Of a stretch of 57,500 nucleotides of DNA, positions 37,289 through 47,095 are shown piece after piece. Location: positions 1 to 57,500 of the forward strand of contig JAHHHV010000013.1 in NCBI GenBank assembly GCA_019359155.1, written 5' to 3'. The DNA comes from Pegethrix bostrychoides GSE-TBD4-15B. GTDB lineage: Bacteria; Cyanobacteriota; Cyanobacteriia; Elainellales; Elainellaceae. The translations under genes were made by a program, and so were the position numbers. Numbering within the stretch: the first letter of the stretch is position 1; every line of letters starts with the position of its first letter. The notes beneath the pieces were generated by a model, which saw only the letters and a list, made by a program, of their open reading frames with translations, ran no database searches and was not told the origin of the DNA.

Positions 37289-38281
37289 CTAGATAGAGCA
37301 GTCATGCCGCTTTTGCTGTTCAAGCATTGAGAGCGATAGCGTCTCGTATAGGCGCACTAAGATGCCGTTGTCAGGCGTAATTTGAATGGCTCGTTCAAGG
37401 TCGATCACGGCTTCTCTGAGGCGTTTGAGTCCAATCAAGACGATGGCTCGATTGGCAAAAATAGCTGCATCGTTAGGATTTAACTCCAGCGCTTTCGTGA
37501 AATCAGAGAGTGCGCTAGACAGATCGAGTAATTTATAGTGAACGACACCTCGATTCGACCAAAATACGGCGTTGTTTGGAGCTAGCCTCAAGGCGCGATT
37601 CAGATCCAGAATCGCTTGCTCAAACTGCTGAGTATCGCTGAGCAGACAGCTTCGATCCCAATATAGGAACGGGTTATCTGGTTCTTTGGCAATCGCCTGA
37701 TTGTAGAGTAGAAGAGCAAATTTAAGTACGTCAGTCTGGGTTTTACGCAGCGTGAAATCATCCCAGGGAATATTGACCGCCGCACAGAATTCGGACATAG
37801 TGCTAAACACCTTAAAGATACCCTGATGCAGCTCTTTGCGGGCAACGCCAGTCAGGCTGTAAGTCAAAGGCTGTGAATTGGCAGAAGCAGGAGCCGCAGC
37901 AATTTCAGGCTCTTTGGGCGAGAGCACAATCGTCTGATTAAGAAGCTGGCTGAAACACTGCGGATCAAGACGAATCGCCTGCCCAAAGTCAGCCGTTGAT
38001 CGCTCTGTTTCTCCCAGCTTGTTGTAGGTGAGTCCGCGATTGATATAGAGCGCAAACAGATTTGGCGCAAGTTCTAGAGCGCGACTCAGGTCGTTGAGCG
38101 CCTGCTGATAGCAGCCCTGAGTGTAGTAGACTGTAGCGCGATTGGCGTAGGCGCAGATTGAGCCTGAATCATGCTGGAGCGCAGCTGTGAATAAGCCAAT
38201 CGCGTTCTCTGTCTGACCATTTTGGAAATCGATAATGCCGCGTTCAATCAGCGAGCCAGCGATCAAGAGAGAATTTGTCAT
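37289..38281 (-). CDS. TPR-repeat protein at the end of the MacAB-like operon
   Basis: A 330-residue protein with TPR units in two blocks (about 10-115 and 200-315). They flank an unusual centre (EFCAAVNIPWDDFTLRKTQ) that is not TPR. There is no signal peptide. A strong ribosome site, AGGAGG, precedes the ATG. It is the last of five tightly spaced minus-strand genes after adaptor, permease, ATPase and the half-TPR protein, so it may help assemble or regulate that exporter. The function is inferred only from position. Confidence 0.82.
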   Translation of the reverse strand: MTNSLLIAGSLIERGIIDFQNGQTENAIGLFTAALQHDSGSICAYANRATVYYTQGCYQQALNDLSRALELAPNLFALYINRGLTYNKLGETERSTADFGQAIRLDPQCFSQLLNQTIVLSPKEPEIAAAPASANSQPLTYSLTGVARKELHQGIFKVFSTMSEFCAAVNIPWDDFTLRKTQTDVLKFALLLYNQAIAKEPDNPFLYWDRSCLLSDTQQFEQAILDLNRALRLAPNNAVFWSNRGVVHYKLLDLSSALSDFTKALELNPNDAAIFANRAIVLIGLKRLREAVIDLERAIQITPDNGILVRLYETLSLSMLEQQKRHDCSI

Positions 38282-38317
38282 TGAGCCTCCTTAGGTGGAT
38301 AAATTTTGGGGTGATTT

Positions 38318-38602
38318 TTAGGGTGAATCCAGCGGCACAATTTGAGTCGTCAAACCGTCCTGAATATAGACCGCCGACTGCGAGTTAAATCCTGAATCGA
38401 GTTTGTTGAGCGAGATCAGAATCGTAATTTCCTGCGTAATGTCCTGACAGGACAAATTCATTGCTCCAACGGGACTCACAGCGACATAGACAGAGCCAGA
38501 GTTTTGTCGAAGTGCCTGCACAAAACAGCTCAACGCCATCTCTAAATCGCCCTGTTGCAGATCGGCCATGCCTTGATCAACCAGATTTTTTAATGAATTC
38601 AT
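38318..38602 (-). CDS. half-TPR small protein in the MacAB-like operon
   Basis: A 94-residue protein. Residues 1-37 form a single TPR-like helix pair (LVDQGMADLQQGDLEMALSC) that matches the first TPR of the next gene (LIERGIIDFQNGQTENAIGL), with an SGS following in both. The remaining 55 residues (DITQEITILISLNKLD and on) are strand-rich and I do not recognise them. The gene lies 18 bases after the ATPase and 36 before the TPR protein. It may have arisen by partial duplication of its neighbour. Confidence 0.6.
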   Translation of the reverse strand: MNSLKNLVDQGMADLQQGDLEMALSCFVQALRQNSGSVYVAVSPVGAMNLSCQDITQEITILISLNKLDSGFNSQSAVYIQDGLTTQIVPLDSP

Positions 38603-38620
38603 GTGACTGTCCTGATGAGA

Positions 38621-39313
38621 TTAGTGAGCCAGCGTTGGACTATGGTGGTAAACATCCAGGATCAAACCGTCTCGAATATGCACAATCTGCTGAGTCTGCG
38701 CCGCAACATCTGGCTCATGGGTAACAATGACAATCGTGATGCCCTGCTGATTTAATGCAGTCAGTAAATCCATTACCTCCTGGGCTGTCTTCGTGTCGAG
38801 CGCGCCAGTCGGCTCATCGGCTAGCACTAGCGCGGGCTGGTTAATCAAGGCGCGGGCAATGGCCACCCGCTGCTGCTGTCCTCCCGAAAGCTGGTTGGGG
38901 CGGTTGTTGAGCCGATTGGCCAATCCCACCTGGCTCAGCACTTGGGCAGCGCGTTTTTGACGCTGGGGTTTAGGTATACCCGCATAGACCATCGGCAGCA
39001 TCACGTTTTCGAGTGCGGTCAGACGCGGCAGCAGATTAAACTGCTGGAACACAAACCCAATCTGCTGATTGCGAATATAGGCCAGCTCATCGTCGCTCAA
39101 AGTCGTTAAATCATCGCCTTCTAGCAGATAGCTGCCAGCCGTTGGGCGGTCTAGGCAGCCGATGATATTCATCAGCGTAGACTTGCCAGAGCCTGACGCA
39201 CCCATAATCGCCATATACTCACCCGTCTTAATTTCCAGGTTAATACCGCGTAGAACGGGCATCTCGACTTCTCCCAGATAGTAGGTTTTGGTAATGTTCT
39301 GAAGCTCAATCAT
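38621..39313 (-). CDS. ABC transporter ATPase, MacB/LolD type
   Basis: A 230-residue nucleotide-binding subunit. Walker A is GASGSGKST, the Q-loop is in [14 protein letters not shown], the signature is [15 protein letters not shown], Walker B is [13 protein letters not shown] and the switch histidine is in VTHEPDVA. This is the small ATPase type that pairs with MacB_PCD/FtsX permeases, and the permease is 27 bases upstream. In E. coli MacB the two domains are fused. Here they are separate. Confidence 0.94.
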   Translation of the reverse strand: MIELQNITKTYYLGEVEMPVLRGINLEIKTGEYMAIMGASGSGKSTLMNIIGCLDRPTAGSYLLEGDDLTTLSDDELAYIRNQQIGFVFQQFNLLPRLTALENVMLPMVYAGIPKPQRQKRAAQVLSQVGLANRLNNRPNQLSGGQQQRVAIARALINQPALVLADEPTGALDTKTAQEVMDLLTALNQQGITIVIVTHEPDVAAQTQQIVHIRDGLILDVYHHSPTLAH

Positions 39314-39339
39314 GGCTTTATAAAAATAGACTGGCTCAT

Positions 39340-40662
39340 CTATTCACTCCGTAACGCCACAATTGGATCGAGTCGAGCTGCATTTTGAGCTGGGACAACC
39401 CCGGCGGCGAGTCCCACCGCGATCGATAGCGAGAAGCCTGCGACAATAGATTGAACCGAAATAATCAGGGGAATCTGAAAAGCGGTGGCGGCGGCAGCAG
39501 CTAGAACTATACCGCCGCCAATTCCAATGCTGCCGCCTACCGTAGAGACTAGAACGGCTTCAATTAAAAACTGGCTCTGAACTGTCTGATTGGTTGCGCC
39601 CAGCGCTTTGCGAAGGCCAACTTCTTTGGTGCGCTCCACTACCGTTACCAGCATAATATTGGCAATGCCAATGCCGCCTACCACCAGAGAAATTCCGGCC
39701 ACCGCCGATACCATTAGCGTTAAGGTGCTCATCACGGTGTTAAACGTATTGATAATATCAACCTGATTCGTGATATTGAAGTCATCGTCATCGGGTGGAT
39801 AAATGTTATGCCGCAGGCGCAGCAAATTCGTCACCTGAAATTGAGCGGTGTCCAGCTCCTCGCTGCTGTCGGTCAACAGCCATAATCCGGTGATTGCTGT
39901 CCCGGAGAGGGCATTGTTGCCCACGAGTTGCAGCGACATGTTAGTGAGCGGAATATAGACCATATCATCTTGATCTTGACTGCCGACCGCTCCTTTTGCT
40001 TCCATCACGCCAATCACCTGATAGCTCTTTTGCTGAATCCGAATCACTTCTCCCACGGGATCACGATTGCCAAACAGCTGGTCTCGCACTTTTGCTCCCA
40101 GCACCGCCACCGAGCGAGCGCTATCGAGATCGGCCTGCGTAAAAAATAGGCCAAACTCAGGATAGATATTTTTGACCTCAGAGTAATTGAGGTCGGTTCC
40201 AATAATCGTTGTAGATACATTCTCATCTCCATAGATTACCTGCACAGAGGGCTTTTGCAGATAGGCAGTCACCGCCTTCGCCACCGTCACCTGCTCGGCA
40301 ATCACTTCTGCATCTTCCCAAGTGAGCGTTGAGCTAGAACCTATTCCCTGGCTGATTCCCGCTTGAGTTTTAGAAGCGCCAGCCATTACCATCATCACGT
40401 TCGTTCCCAGAGCTTGAATCTGTTTCTCAGTCGATTTCTGCACGCCTTGACCAATCGAGGTAATGGCCACAACTGAACCAATGCCAATAATCATTCCCAG
40501 CATGGTCAAACCTGTGCGGAGTCGATTACTCAAGAGCGAATCAACCGCCATCTGGGTCACATCCAGCAATAAAGCTGAGCTAGATGCGGCAGATTTGGGT
40601 GCGGCAGGTTTGGATGCAGCAGATTTGGGTGGGACAGTTCTTCTCCACATATGATGTTTCAT
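39340..40662 (-). CDS. MacB-type ABC permease (FtsX family)
   Basis: A 440-residue inner-membrane subunit. One helix near residues 48-68 (LRTGLTMLGMIIGIGSVVAI) is followed by a large periplasmic MacB_PCD domain (to about 310) and three C-terminal helices with FtsX-type EVGLRKALGA. It transmits ATPase motion to a periplasmic adaptor, extruding macrolides, lipids or peptides. The N-terminus carries a low-complexity KSAASKPAAPKSAASSSA insert, coded by a local DNA repeat, that relatives lack. It begins six bases after the adaptor gene stop. Confidence 0.93.
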   Translation of the reverse strand: MKHHMWRRTVPPKSAASKPAAPKSAASSSALLLDVTQMAVDSLLSNRLRTGLTMLGMIIGIGSVVAITSIGQGVQKSTEKQIQALGTNVMMVMAGASKTQAGISQGIGSSSTLTWEDAEVIAEQVTVAKAVTAYLQKPSVQVIYGDENVSTTIIGTDLNYSEVKNIYPEFGLFFTQADLDSARSVAVLGAKVRDQLFGNRDPVGEVIRIQQKSYQVIGVMEAKGAVGSQDQDDMVYIPLTNMSLQLVGNNALSGTAITGLWLLTDSSEELDTAQFQVTNLLRLRHNIYPPDDDDFNITNQVDIINTFNTVMSTLTLMVSAVAGISLVVGGIGIANIMLVTVVERTKEVGLRKALGATNQTVQSQFLIEAVLVSTVGGSIGIGGGIVLAAAAATAFQIPLIISVQSIVAGFSLSIAVGLAAGVVPAQNAARLDPIVALRSE

Positions 40663-40668
40663 CTCGGT

Positions 40669-41976
40669 TCACGGCCTGCTGTCAAAGGGTGGAAACGCGA
40701 AGGACTTCGCAGACTTGGGCAACCCAATCAGCACCCGTTCATCGCCCTGCAAGCCTGAATAAGCCTCGGTCTGATTCCCCATTGTCAGACCCGTCTGAAT
40801 CGGCTGAAACTCAGTTTGATCATCATCTGACTGGATGTAAACACCCGTCTGGTTCTCTTGCCGCACAATCGCCACCGTGGGCACCATGACGGCATCCTCC
40901 AGCTTGCCCACCTGGAAATCCACAGAGACATTCATCCCAGAGCGCAGCAGTTCCTCTGGATCGACCAGGGAAACCTTGACTTCAAAGCTGGTGACGTTCT
41001 GCTGCACTGTAGACTGAGGCGCAATTTCGGCGACGGTTCCCGTAAAGGTTCGCCCTGGAAACGCATCGGCTTGAATTAGCGCAGTCTGCCCGACGCGCAG
41101 TCGTCCAATGCTGGTTTCGGGAACGTTTGCCACAATCCGATTTTTAGTGCCCAGCGCCAAGATTGAAGAAGAAGTGGCCGAATTTTCGGCGCTGGCTGCG
41201 GTGGTGGGCGCAACGAACGCACCCGGATCAGCATATTTTCGCACCACCGTGCCGCTAAACGGAGCGCGAATCACCATATCGTCTAGCTGAGACTGGATTT
41301 GATCAACCGCCCCCTGCGCTGCGGCCTCTGCGGCCTCTGCGGCCTGAATATCTTCGATGCGCGGCCCCGTTGTCTGGATCGTTAGACCTTCCCGTGCCTG
41401 CGCCACCTGCGCCTTTGCCGTCGCTCGCCGGGACTCAGAACCTGCCAGATCGCGGCGAGATAGTGCCCCATCTGCATAGAGAGCTTTGTCTTGCTCTAGG
41501 GTTAGCTCTGCTTCTTTTAGGACGGCATTGGCCTCGTCGAGTTTGGCTTGGGCTTCCGCAATCTCTTCCGGGCGATTGCCTGCCCGCAGCTTTTGCAGAT
41601 TGGCTGAGGCCGAGGCGAGATTGCCCGTCATTTGGGCGAGCTGACCGCGCAGATTCGAGTCATCCATTTCGGCAATGATCTGGCCAGCCTTGACCTGATC
41701 ACCCTCCCTCACCAGCAGTCGCTTCAGCAAGCCCGACGTTTTGGGGCTGACGTTAATCGATCGCTCTGGCTCGACCGATCCATTTGCCGTCACAACAATT
41801 GGTAGGGTTTGACGCTTCACCTGGACGGTTTCAGCCCCATCTTGAGTAACGGGATTGCGGATTGACTGCTGTATAGTCAGCAGCGTTCCGCCCGTTAGCG
41901 ACAGTAGCAGCAATCCCTGTATCCAGCGGCGGGCTGTAAAGAAATTGGATGGCGCAGTCCGCATTGTTTTTTGCAT
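40669..41976 (-). CDS. HlyD/MacA-type periplasmic adaptor protein
   Basis: A 435-residue membrane-fusion protein. A single N-terminal membrane anchor (IQGLLLLSLTGGTLLTIQQS) is followed by a lipoyl half-motif (VTANGSVEPERSINVSPKTS), a long alpha-hairpin (about 115-240), the second lipoyl half (MVIRAPFSGTVVRKYADPG), a beta-barrel and a membrane-proximal domain (MVPTVAIVRQENQTGVYI). It bridges the MacB-type permease and an outer-membrane channel such as TolC, which is not in the window. It is the first gene of the operon; the 134-base gap before it should hold the promoter. Confidence 0.92.
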   Translation of the reverse strand: MQKTMRTAPSNFFTARRWIQGLLLLSLTGGTLLTIQQSIRNPVTQDGAETVQVKRQTLPIVVTANGSVEPERSINVSPKTSGLLKRLLVREGDQVKAGQIIAEMDDSNLRGQLAQMTGNLASASANLQKLRAGNRPEEIAEAQAKLDEANAVLKEAELTLEQDKALYADGALSRRDLAGSESRRATAKAQVAQAREGLTIQTTGPRIEDIQAAEAAEAAAQGAVDQIQSQLDDMVIRAPFSGTVVRKYADPGAFVAPTTAASAENSATSSSILALGTKNRIVANVPETSIGRLRVGQTALIQADAFPGRTFTGTVAEIAPQSTVQQNVTSFEVKVSLVDPEELLRSGMNVSVDFQVGKLEDAVMVPTVAIVRQENQTGVYIQSDDDQTEFQPIQTGLTMGNQTEAYSGLQGDERVLIGLPKSAKSFAFPPFDSRP

Positions 41977-42110
41977 CGCTCTGGCACTCGTGAATCATTA
42001 GCCTTGATCTTAGGAAACTCGCTGAGCTGGCACATGGATCAAACTTCCTAAATCAGCTGCGACTAAAGTACCAGATTGAATACAAGCGAGACAAAAAACT
42101 AGATAGCAAA

Positions 42111-44240
42111 CTAGGGGCGCTGTCGATTCAGCAGTTCCTGCACATCGCGATCAGAGGTATAGCGGTAGCCAAAGGCCGCATCGCCAGACTCATCCAAAAT
42201 TTCGGGCGTGAGCAGCACGATCACCTCACGACGCTGATTGTTTTGGCTCGTGCTGCGGAATAGCGCTCCCAAAATCGGAATATCGCCCAAAATCGGCACT
42301 TTGGTAACGGTAGATCGATCAGAATCCTGGATAATCCCAGAGAGGATCAGCGTTTGGCCGTCGCGCAGCCGCACCTGTCCTGATTGCAGCGAGCGTGAGG
42401 AGAGCAGGGTGGTTAACGAGCCGTCCGGGTTTTCCTGCTGTCCTGCCGGAGCCGTGATTGTCGGCGCTACCGAAAGCGAGACAAAGCCATTGTCGTCGAT
42501 GCGGTCAATCGCCACAGCCAGCGTCAGTCCAGCGGCTCGCGGATCGTCCTGATCAAAGCTCACTACCTCGCCTGTATCGCTGAACGTGGTTGTGCCAGTC
42601 GTCGTCGAAACTTCCTCGGTAATCGCCACGGTTGCGGTCTGGCCTTCCTGCACCAGCAGGGTGGGATCAGTCAGCACTTGGGCGTTGCCTTCCTGGATTT
42701 GGGCGTTCAGCTCAGCCGCAAAGGCGTTGCGCGAGTTGCCCTCTGAACCCTCACCATTAAAGTCGTTAATATTTACCGTGAGTGCGCCCTGATTTGACTG
42801 CGTGAAGATATCGTTGATGCCAAACGAAAAGCTGCTGCTGAAGTCTTCAATTGCCGACAGATTGATATCAATCACCCGCACATTCACCGCCACCTGCCGC
42901 CGCCGCAGATCGAGCTGAACCAGTTGAGCGGTGGCAATGCGGATTTGCTCAGGCGAGCCAGCCAGCGTGATCATGTTGGTGCGCTCATCGCCAAATACCA
43001 GTAGTCCCCGCAAAGGCGGTGCTGAATCCTGATAGTCTACTCGCTGGGTTTCTAGCCGCTGCTCTGTGGTGGTCTGCGTTTGGGTCACGGCTGCTGGAAT
43101 CGCGGCGGTGTCCTCCTCAGATAGCGACTGCACTGCAACGGCATTGACGCTGGTGACTAAGCGCTCTCGGCTGACCGCGCTCTCGGCTCCCATTGCTACC
43201 AAAAAGTTGAGCGCTACGCCCACCTGCACCTGATTCACCCGCAGGCTGCGAACGGCCAAATTACGCGCCGCAGTTGGCAGCCGACTGCCCACAAAAATCG
43301 TCCGGCCTCTGCGGTTGGCCTCTAGCCCCACGAGCTGCAAAACCGAGTTAAATACGTTTTGAATCGACTCATTTTCGATATCCAAAGATACCGTAATCTC
43401 GCGGTTGGCCAGCGGATCGGCAGCATTGGTTACAGCATTGGTTGCAGCATTGGGTTCAGACTCAGGATCGCTAAAAGCTAGGTTGAGATCTGCCGCCCGC
43501 GCCAGCAGCGCCAGCACATCTTTGACAGGCGCATTGCGGAGCACCAGACGCGGCACGACTTCTGCTGTCTCCAGATTGACTAAGCCTGCTGAAGCATCTG
43601 TGGTCGCGACCGCAATATCTCCCACCGGAGGCGGAATTGCTCTCGGCAATGTATCTGGGAATGCATTTGGGACAGATCGCGCCGCACCTGGATTAGGGCT
43701 AAACGAAACAGCTGGATCGGGGACAAGCACGGCTGGATTGGGAACTGGACTAACGGCAGGACTGGTAGAAGGAGTAGCAGAAGGACTAGCAGCTGCTTGA
43801 TCAGGAATCGCGTAGACATTAAAGGTAATGCCTGGTTGACCTCGCCGAGTTAGCTCACCTGAAAGCGTCTGGGATTTACTCGTGACCACAATTCGCACAT
43901 TATCCGGCTCAAATTGGGTAACGACAATTGAGGCAATGCCGGGAGCGGGATTATTCTGCTCAAACGAATCTCCATCTGCCAAATCTAGCGTTGCATTCAC
44001 CAGATCAGCAGTCCAAACATTTTGGCGAGTTGCCATCAAAACCTGGGGCGGCTGCGGCATTTGGGCTGCTGACAGCACCAGTTCAAAGCCATCGCTAGTC
44101 GGCTGAATGGAGATAGCCTGAATCTTGACGGGAGCTGCCCAAACGGGCTGAGCCAGCCCCAGAATACTGCCCATTAAAACTGTTGACACGACTGCTGATA
44201 CTGCCGTTGGTACGGTCGGTAACGGATCACTCCAGATCAC
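42111..44240 (-). CDS. type IV pilus secretin PilQ family protein with AMIN domain
   Basis: A 709-residue outer-membrane secretin. It has a signal peptide (cleavage likely after VWA), an AMIN domain at about 38-140 (cell-wall binding), a low-complexity Pro/Ala/Ser linker (150-205), an STN/N-domain at about 230-265 (VPRLVLRNAPVKDVLALLAR), further N-domains and the secretin barrel with VPILGDIPILGALFRS near the end. The GTG start is well supported by GAGGAG just upstream. Cyanobacterial pilQ usually follows pilMNO. Here a two-component pair stands upstream instead, so this could be a second copy or a relocated pilQ. I withhold a gene symbol for that reason. Confidence 0.88.
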   Translation of the reverse strand: MIWSDPLPTVPTAVSAVVSTVLMGSILGLAQPVWAAPVKIQAISIQPTSDGFELVLSAAQMPQPPQVLMATRQNVWTADLVNATLDLADGDSFEQNNPAPGIASIVVTQFEPDNVRIVVTSKSQTLSGELTRRGQPGITFNVYAIPDQAAASPSATPSTSPAVSPVPNPAVLVPDPAVSFSPNPGAARSVPNAFPDTLPRAIPPPVGDIAVATTDASAGLVNLETAEVVPRLVLRNAPVKDVLALLARAADLNLAFSDPESEPNAATNAVTNAADPLANREITVSLDIENESIQNVFNSVLQLVGLEANRRGRTIFVGSRLPTAARNLAVRSLRVNQVQVGVALNFLVAMGAESAVSRERLVTSVNAVAVQSLSEEDTAAIPAAVTQTQTTTEQRLETQRVDYQDSAPPLRGLLVFGDERTNMITLAGSPEQIRIATAQLVQLDLRRRQVAVNVRVIDINLSAIEDFSSSFSFGINDIFTQSNQGALTVNINDFNGEGSEGNSRNAFAAELNAQIQEGNAQVLTDPTLLVQEGQTATVAITEEVSTTTGTTTFSDTGEVVSFDQDDPRAAGLTLAVAIDRIDDNGFVSLSVAPTITAPAGQQENPDGSLTTLLSSRSLQSGQVRLRDGQTLILSGIIQDSDRSTVTKVPILGDIPILGALFRSTSQNNQRREVIVLLTPEILDESGDAAFGYRYTSDRDVQELLNRQRP

Positions 44241-44299
44241 TTGATTCTCCTCACGCTACAGGTTCTAGTCGGTGAATCCCTAAATGCTAGGAGGCAAGT

Positions 44300-44411
44300 G
44301 TCAGTCCAGCATGGAGCAAAAGTCCCAGGTCGATTAGTCCTATAGTCTCAAGTCAGCCTTGGCGCAATCGGGACTATAGAGCTAGACCGCGAAGGCAAGG
44401 TAGGACTTTAG
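44300..44411. promoter_or_regulatory. cluster of GGACT(A/T)TAG motifs upstream of the secretin gene
   Basis: Within 112 bases there are AAAGTCCCA, TAGTCCTATAGTCTC, GGGACTATAG and TAGGACTTTAG, all variants of one half-site on either strand. The cluster sits 60-170 bases upstream of the secretin start and just beyond the response-regulator stop. The same 11-mer TAGGACTTTAG recurs at 46597 and 48380. A binding site of the neighbouring NarL-type or LuxR-type regulator is likely, but this is inference. Confidence 0.55.
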
Positions 44412-44439
44412 GGCGATGGCAATTTTGCACAAGCCCGAT

Positions 44440-45126
44440 TTAATCAAGCTTGAGCTGCGGTAAAAATGTATTGGCCAAGATGGCGGCCTGGGTGCGATCT
44501 CGCAAATTTAAGCGGTTCAAGATGCTGGTAACGTGATTTTTGACAGTTCGCACTGAAATAAACAGCTTTTCAGCAATTTCCTGATTGCTCGACCCGGTTG
44601 CAATGAGCTGCAACACTTCACGCTCTCTGGGGGTCAGCTCCGCTAGTTCTGGCGGCAAGCTAGCCGTCGGAACTGACGGAGCTACTGGAGCCGAAACCTC
44701 ATTAGAGACGAGAACCGTAGGCATCAGCGCTTTCTCAAACAGCCCTGGCCCTAGATGCGTATAGCCCTTATGGATGGCTCGAACAGCTTCTGCCACCTCA
44801 TCTGAAAGCGTATCTTTGAGTAAATAGCCTCTAGCGCCAAACCGCATGGCTTGGAGCAAATATTCATCATCATCAAAAGTCGTCAGCACCAGCACTTTCA
44901 CAGTCGGAAATCGCTGATTGATCTGCTGAATTGCGGTCACGCCGTCCATCACCGGCATGCGAATATCCATCAGCACGACATCTGGCTGCAAGGCTGCCAC
45001 CTGTGCCAGTGCCGTTTGGCCATTATCAGCATCACCTACCACAGCAATATCTGGCTTTGTATCCAGCAGACTTTTAAGTCCTTGCCGAATAATGGCCTGA
45101 TCATCAACGAGCAGTACGCGAATCAT
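44440..45126 (-). CDS. NarL/LuxR-family response regulator
   Basis: A 228-residue two-domain regulator. The receiver domain has the acidic pair in LLVDDQ, phosphoacceptor Asp54 in [13 protein letters not shown], a conserved Thr in [11 protein letters not shown] and Lys in GYLLKD. A Pro/Val-rich linker leads to a LuxR-type helix-turn-helix ([38 protein letters not shown]). Its gene begins five bases after the histidine kinase stop, so the two form a cognate pair. Confidence 0.95.
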   Translation of the reverse strand: MIRVLLVDDQAIIRQGLKSLLDTKPDIAVVGDADNGQTALAQVAALQPDVVLMDIRMPVMDGVTAIQQINQRFPTVKVLVLTTFDDDEYLLQAMRFGARGYLLKDTLSDEVAEAVRAIHKGYTHLGPGLFEKALMPTVLVSNEVSAPVAPSVPTASLPPELAELTPREREVLQLIATGSSNQEIAEKLFISVRTVKNHVTSILNRLNLRDRTQAAILANTFLPQLKLD

Positions 45127-45131
45127 GGAAC

Positions 45132-46391
45132 TTATCCGGGTAAGAGATCGGGTAAAGGAATCGACACAGTGATATAGCAGCCGTGATTGGGTTGAGCAAT
45201 CAGCGTAAACTGACCGCCCAACGCCATGGTGCGCTCGCGGATTCCTTGCAGGCCAAATCCCGTTCTGTTCAGGCTTGGGTCGAAGCCACAGCCGTTGTCA
45301 GCCACGACGAGAATCAACTCTCGATCTATAGATCGCAGCTGTACTTTGACACGAGTTGCTGAACTGTGCTTATATGTATTTACTAACGCTTCTTGAATGA
45401 TTCGACAGACAACAATGCTAACTTCAGCAGGGACGGCTGCATTGAGATCAAATAAATAGTCGAGCTGCACCGCTGAACTTTGCTGGAACTCCTGCACCGC
45501 AGTCGTAATAGCCTGCTCTAGCGTCTGGCCTTTAGTGGAGCGAGACCGTAATGTGGAGACTGACTGCCGCACCTCTTGCAGCGACTTCGAGCAGAGCTGC
45601 TTGGCCTGAGTCAAGAACATCTGCGTTTTTTCGGCCTCGGCAGGGCAGAACAGCAGCGCATTTTCCAATTGAATACTCTGAGCTGTCAGCGTATGCCCTA
45701 AGGCATCGTGAATCTCGCGCGCAATTCGGTTCCGTTCTTGAAGCGTTGCCTGATTTTCGATCTGCGCGGCATAGCGCTGAAGCTGCTCATGAGCCGTGGC
45801 CAAATCCTTGCGACTCTGGCGTTCTGCAAGCAGATGATTGACGAGCAGCATTACGGAGGTGAGCACCAGCCCAAATGAAAGACCCCCATGAAACTTTAAG
45901 AGCAAGATTGTGTTTTCAGAAGATAAGGACTGAGGAGTGTTTGTATCTCTGACTGAATTTAGAACTGAAGTCATAAACTGATCCATCGGGCCACTCTTGT
46001 TAAAGAAGAGTACTGCAAGTGTAAAGGCCAAGCAGACCACAATCAATTGTCCCAACGGCTTAAACATTTGGCTGCTGCGGATTGCAATCAGCATGACCAG
46101 AATTGGAATGGTGCGATTCTGACCCGTCACCAGAATTGGCAGCAGCATCAAGCCGAACTCTAAAGCGGTATACAGAATCTTAGAGAGCGTCTGGCTGGGC
46201 AACCGCAGCCCCATCATCCCTAGTCCAACTGTGCAGAGCAGCTCCAGAGCTGAGAACTGGATAAAAGGCTGGAGCGGAACGGGCATGACAGCTGTTACCA
46301 ACGCCATGCCCAGCAGAAGCCATTCTAAATAGAGCAGCAGACGGAACGGGCGGCTGGGTGCTGGCATAAGCTGACGAGCAGAGATTTTCAT
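45132..46391 (-). CDS. NarL-partner sensor histidine kinase (HisKA_3 type)
   Basis: A 419-residue membrane kinase. About six N-terminal helices (20-190) have short loops only, so it probably senses something in or near the membrane. A coiled-coil linker, an H-box with His228 in [15 protein letters not shown] and an ATPase domain with DNGCGFD and [11 protein letters not shown] follow. This is the DesK/NarX-type dimerisation family. It is the first gene of the pair with the regulator at 44440. Confidence 0.93.
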   Translation of the reverse strand: MKISARQLMPAPSRPFRLLLYLEWLLLGMALVTAVMPVPLQPFIQFSALELLCTVGLGMMGLRLPSQTLSKILYTALEFGLMLLPILVTGQNRTIPILVMLIAIRSSQMFKPLGQLIVVCLAFTLAVLFFNKSGPMDQFMTSVLNSVRDTNTPQSLSSENTILLLKFHGGLSFGLVLTSVMLLVNHLLAERQSRKDLATAHEQLQRYAAQIENQATLQERNRIAREIHDALGHTLTAQSIQLENALLFCPAEAEKTQMFLTQAKQLCSKSLQEVRQSVSTLRSRSTKGQTLEQAITTAVQEFQQSSAVQLDYLFDLNAAVPAEVSIVVCRIIQEALVNTYKHSSATRVKVQLRSIDRELILVVADNGCGFDPSLNRTGFGLQGIRERTMALGGQFTLIAQPNHGCYITVSIPLPDLLPG

Positions 46392-46597
46392 CCGGTAAGT
46401 TAAAAAGCGACAATACCGCAGTCTGAAGCGGTTGTCCTCTAGTGTATTTGACTGGCACGAATTATTCCCAGTGTGAAATGTCCTAATCTTTCCCGTCCAG
46501 CCTGGTACTTTAGTCTCATTTTACTGAGTCTAGCTAGAAATATTCACCCTGCTTCTCTGCACACTCGCTCTCTAAACCTGCTGCCCCGGACAGTTCT

Positions 46598-46611
46598 AGG
46601 ACTTTAGTCCT
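46598..46611. promoter_or_regulatory. perfect palindrome AGGACTTTAGTCCT in the divergent kinase/LuxR region
   Basis: This dyad (AGGAC-TTTA-GTCCT) contains the 11-mer TAGGACTTTAG shared with 44401 and 48380. It lies about 107 bases before the small LuxR gene and 207 before the kinase gene. A degenerate partner (TACTTTAGTCTC) is at 46505. The remainder of the 326-base region (46392-46717) shows no gene. Confidence 0.55.
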
Positions 46612-46717
46612 GTCGCATTTGGGACATTTGCCTCATGTGCTGTAAGTCTCTCAGCCTCTATAGTTTTTCTATGGAAATTCCACGATTTTCTCTATCCAAG
46701 GCTTGTCAGGTTCGCTG

Positions 46718-47011
46718 ATGTTGAAAGCTCCCACCATCCTAAATTGGTTTGCTATGAAGTCAAACAAAACGCAACAAGAATTCTACTGTCGAGATTTGCG
46801 ATCCAATCAATATCCGTTTCACCTCTCGCATCGAGAACAGGAAGTGCTGAAACTGCTTGTAGAAGGGCACAGCAACAGTGAAATGGCAACTCTGCTTCAC
46901 CTCAGCGTCAGCACAATCAAAACTTATATTCGCAGTCTGATGAACAAATTTGCAGTTGAGCATCGCATCCAGATTGCGGTATTTGCAGTTCGTCACCAAA
47001 TGGTCGAGTGA
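46718..47011 (+). CDS. small LuxR-type DNA-binding protein
   Basis: A 97-residue protein that is little more than a LuxR helix-turn-helix (LSHREQEVLKLLVEGHSNSE, then LLHLSVSTIKTYIRSLMNKF). There is no receiver or ligand-binding domain. Such stand-alone domains can bind DNA as dimers without phosphorylation or act as partners of larger regulators. I chose ATG 46718. A TTG at 46703 and an internal ATG at 46754 are alternatives. It is transcribed divergently from the two-component pair and towards three exported-protein genes. Confidence 0.85.
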   Translation: MLKAPTILNWFAMKSNKTQQEFYCRDLRSNQYPFHLSHREQEVLKLLVEGHSNSEMATLLHLSVSTIKTYIRSLMNKFAVEHRIQIAVFAVRHQMVE

Positions 47012-47095
47012 ATGGTTGAGTAATCTGTAGAACTCATTAATCTTGCGCTTGAATATCCTACGGATACAGACGAGTCAACTTATGGAGATGTAAAC

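Noticed and set aside
40669-41976. DevBCA-type heterocyst glycolipid exporter as an alternative for the exporter operon
   Set aside because: Gene order fits, but the permease has the MacB periplasmic domain and start pattern and does not read like DevC.
43405-43800. Plus-strand frame opposite the secretin linker
   Set aside because: Ala/Gly/Ser low complexity mirrors the secretin's own low-complexity linker.
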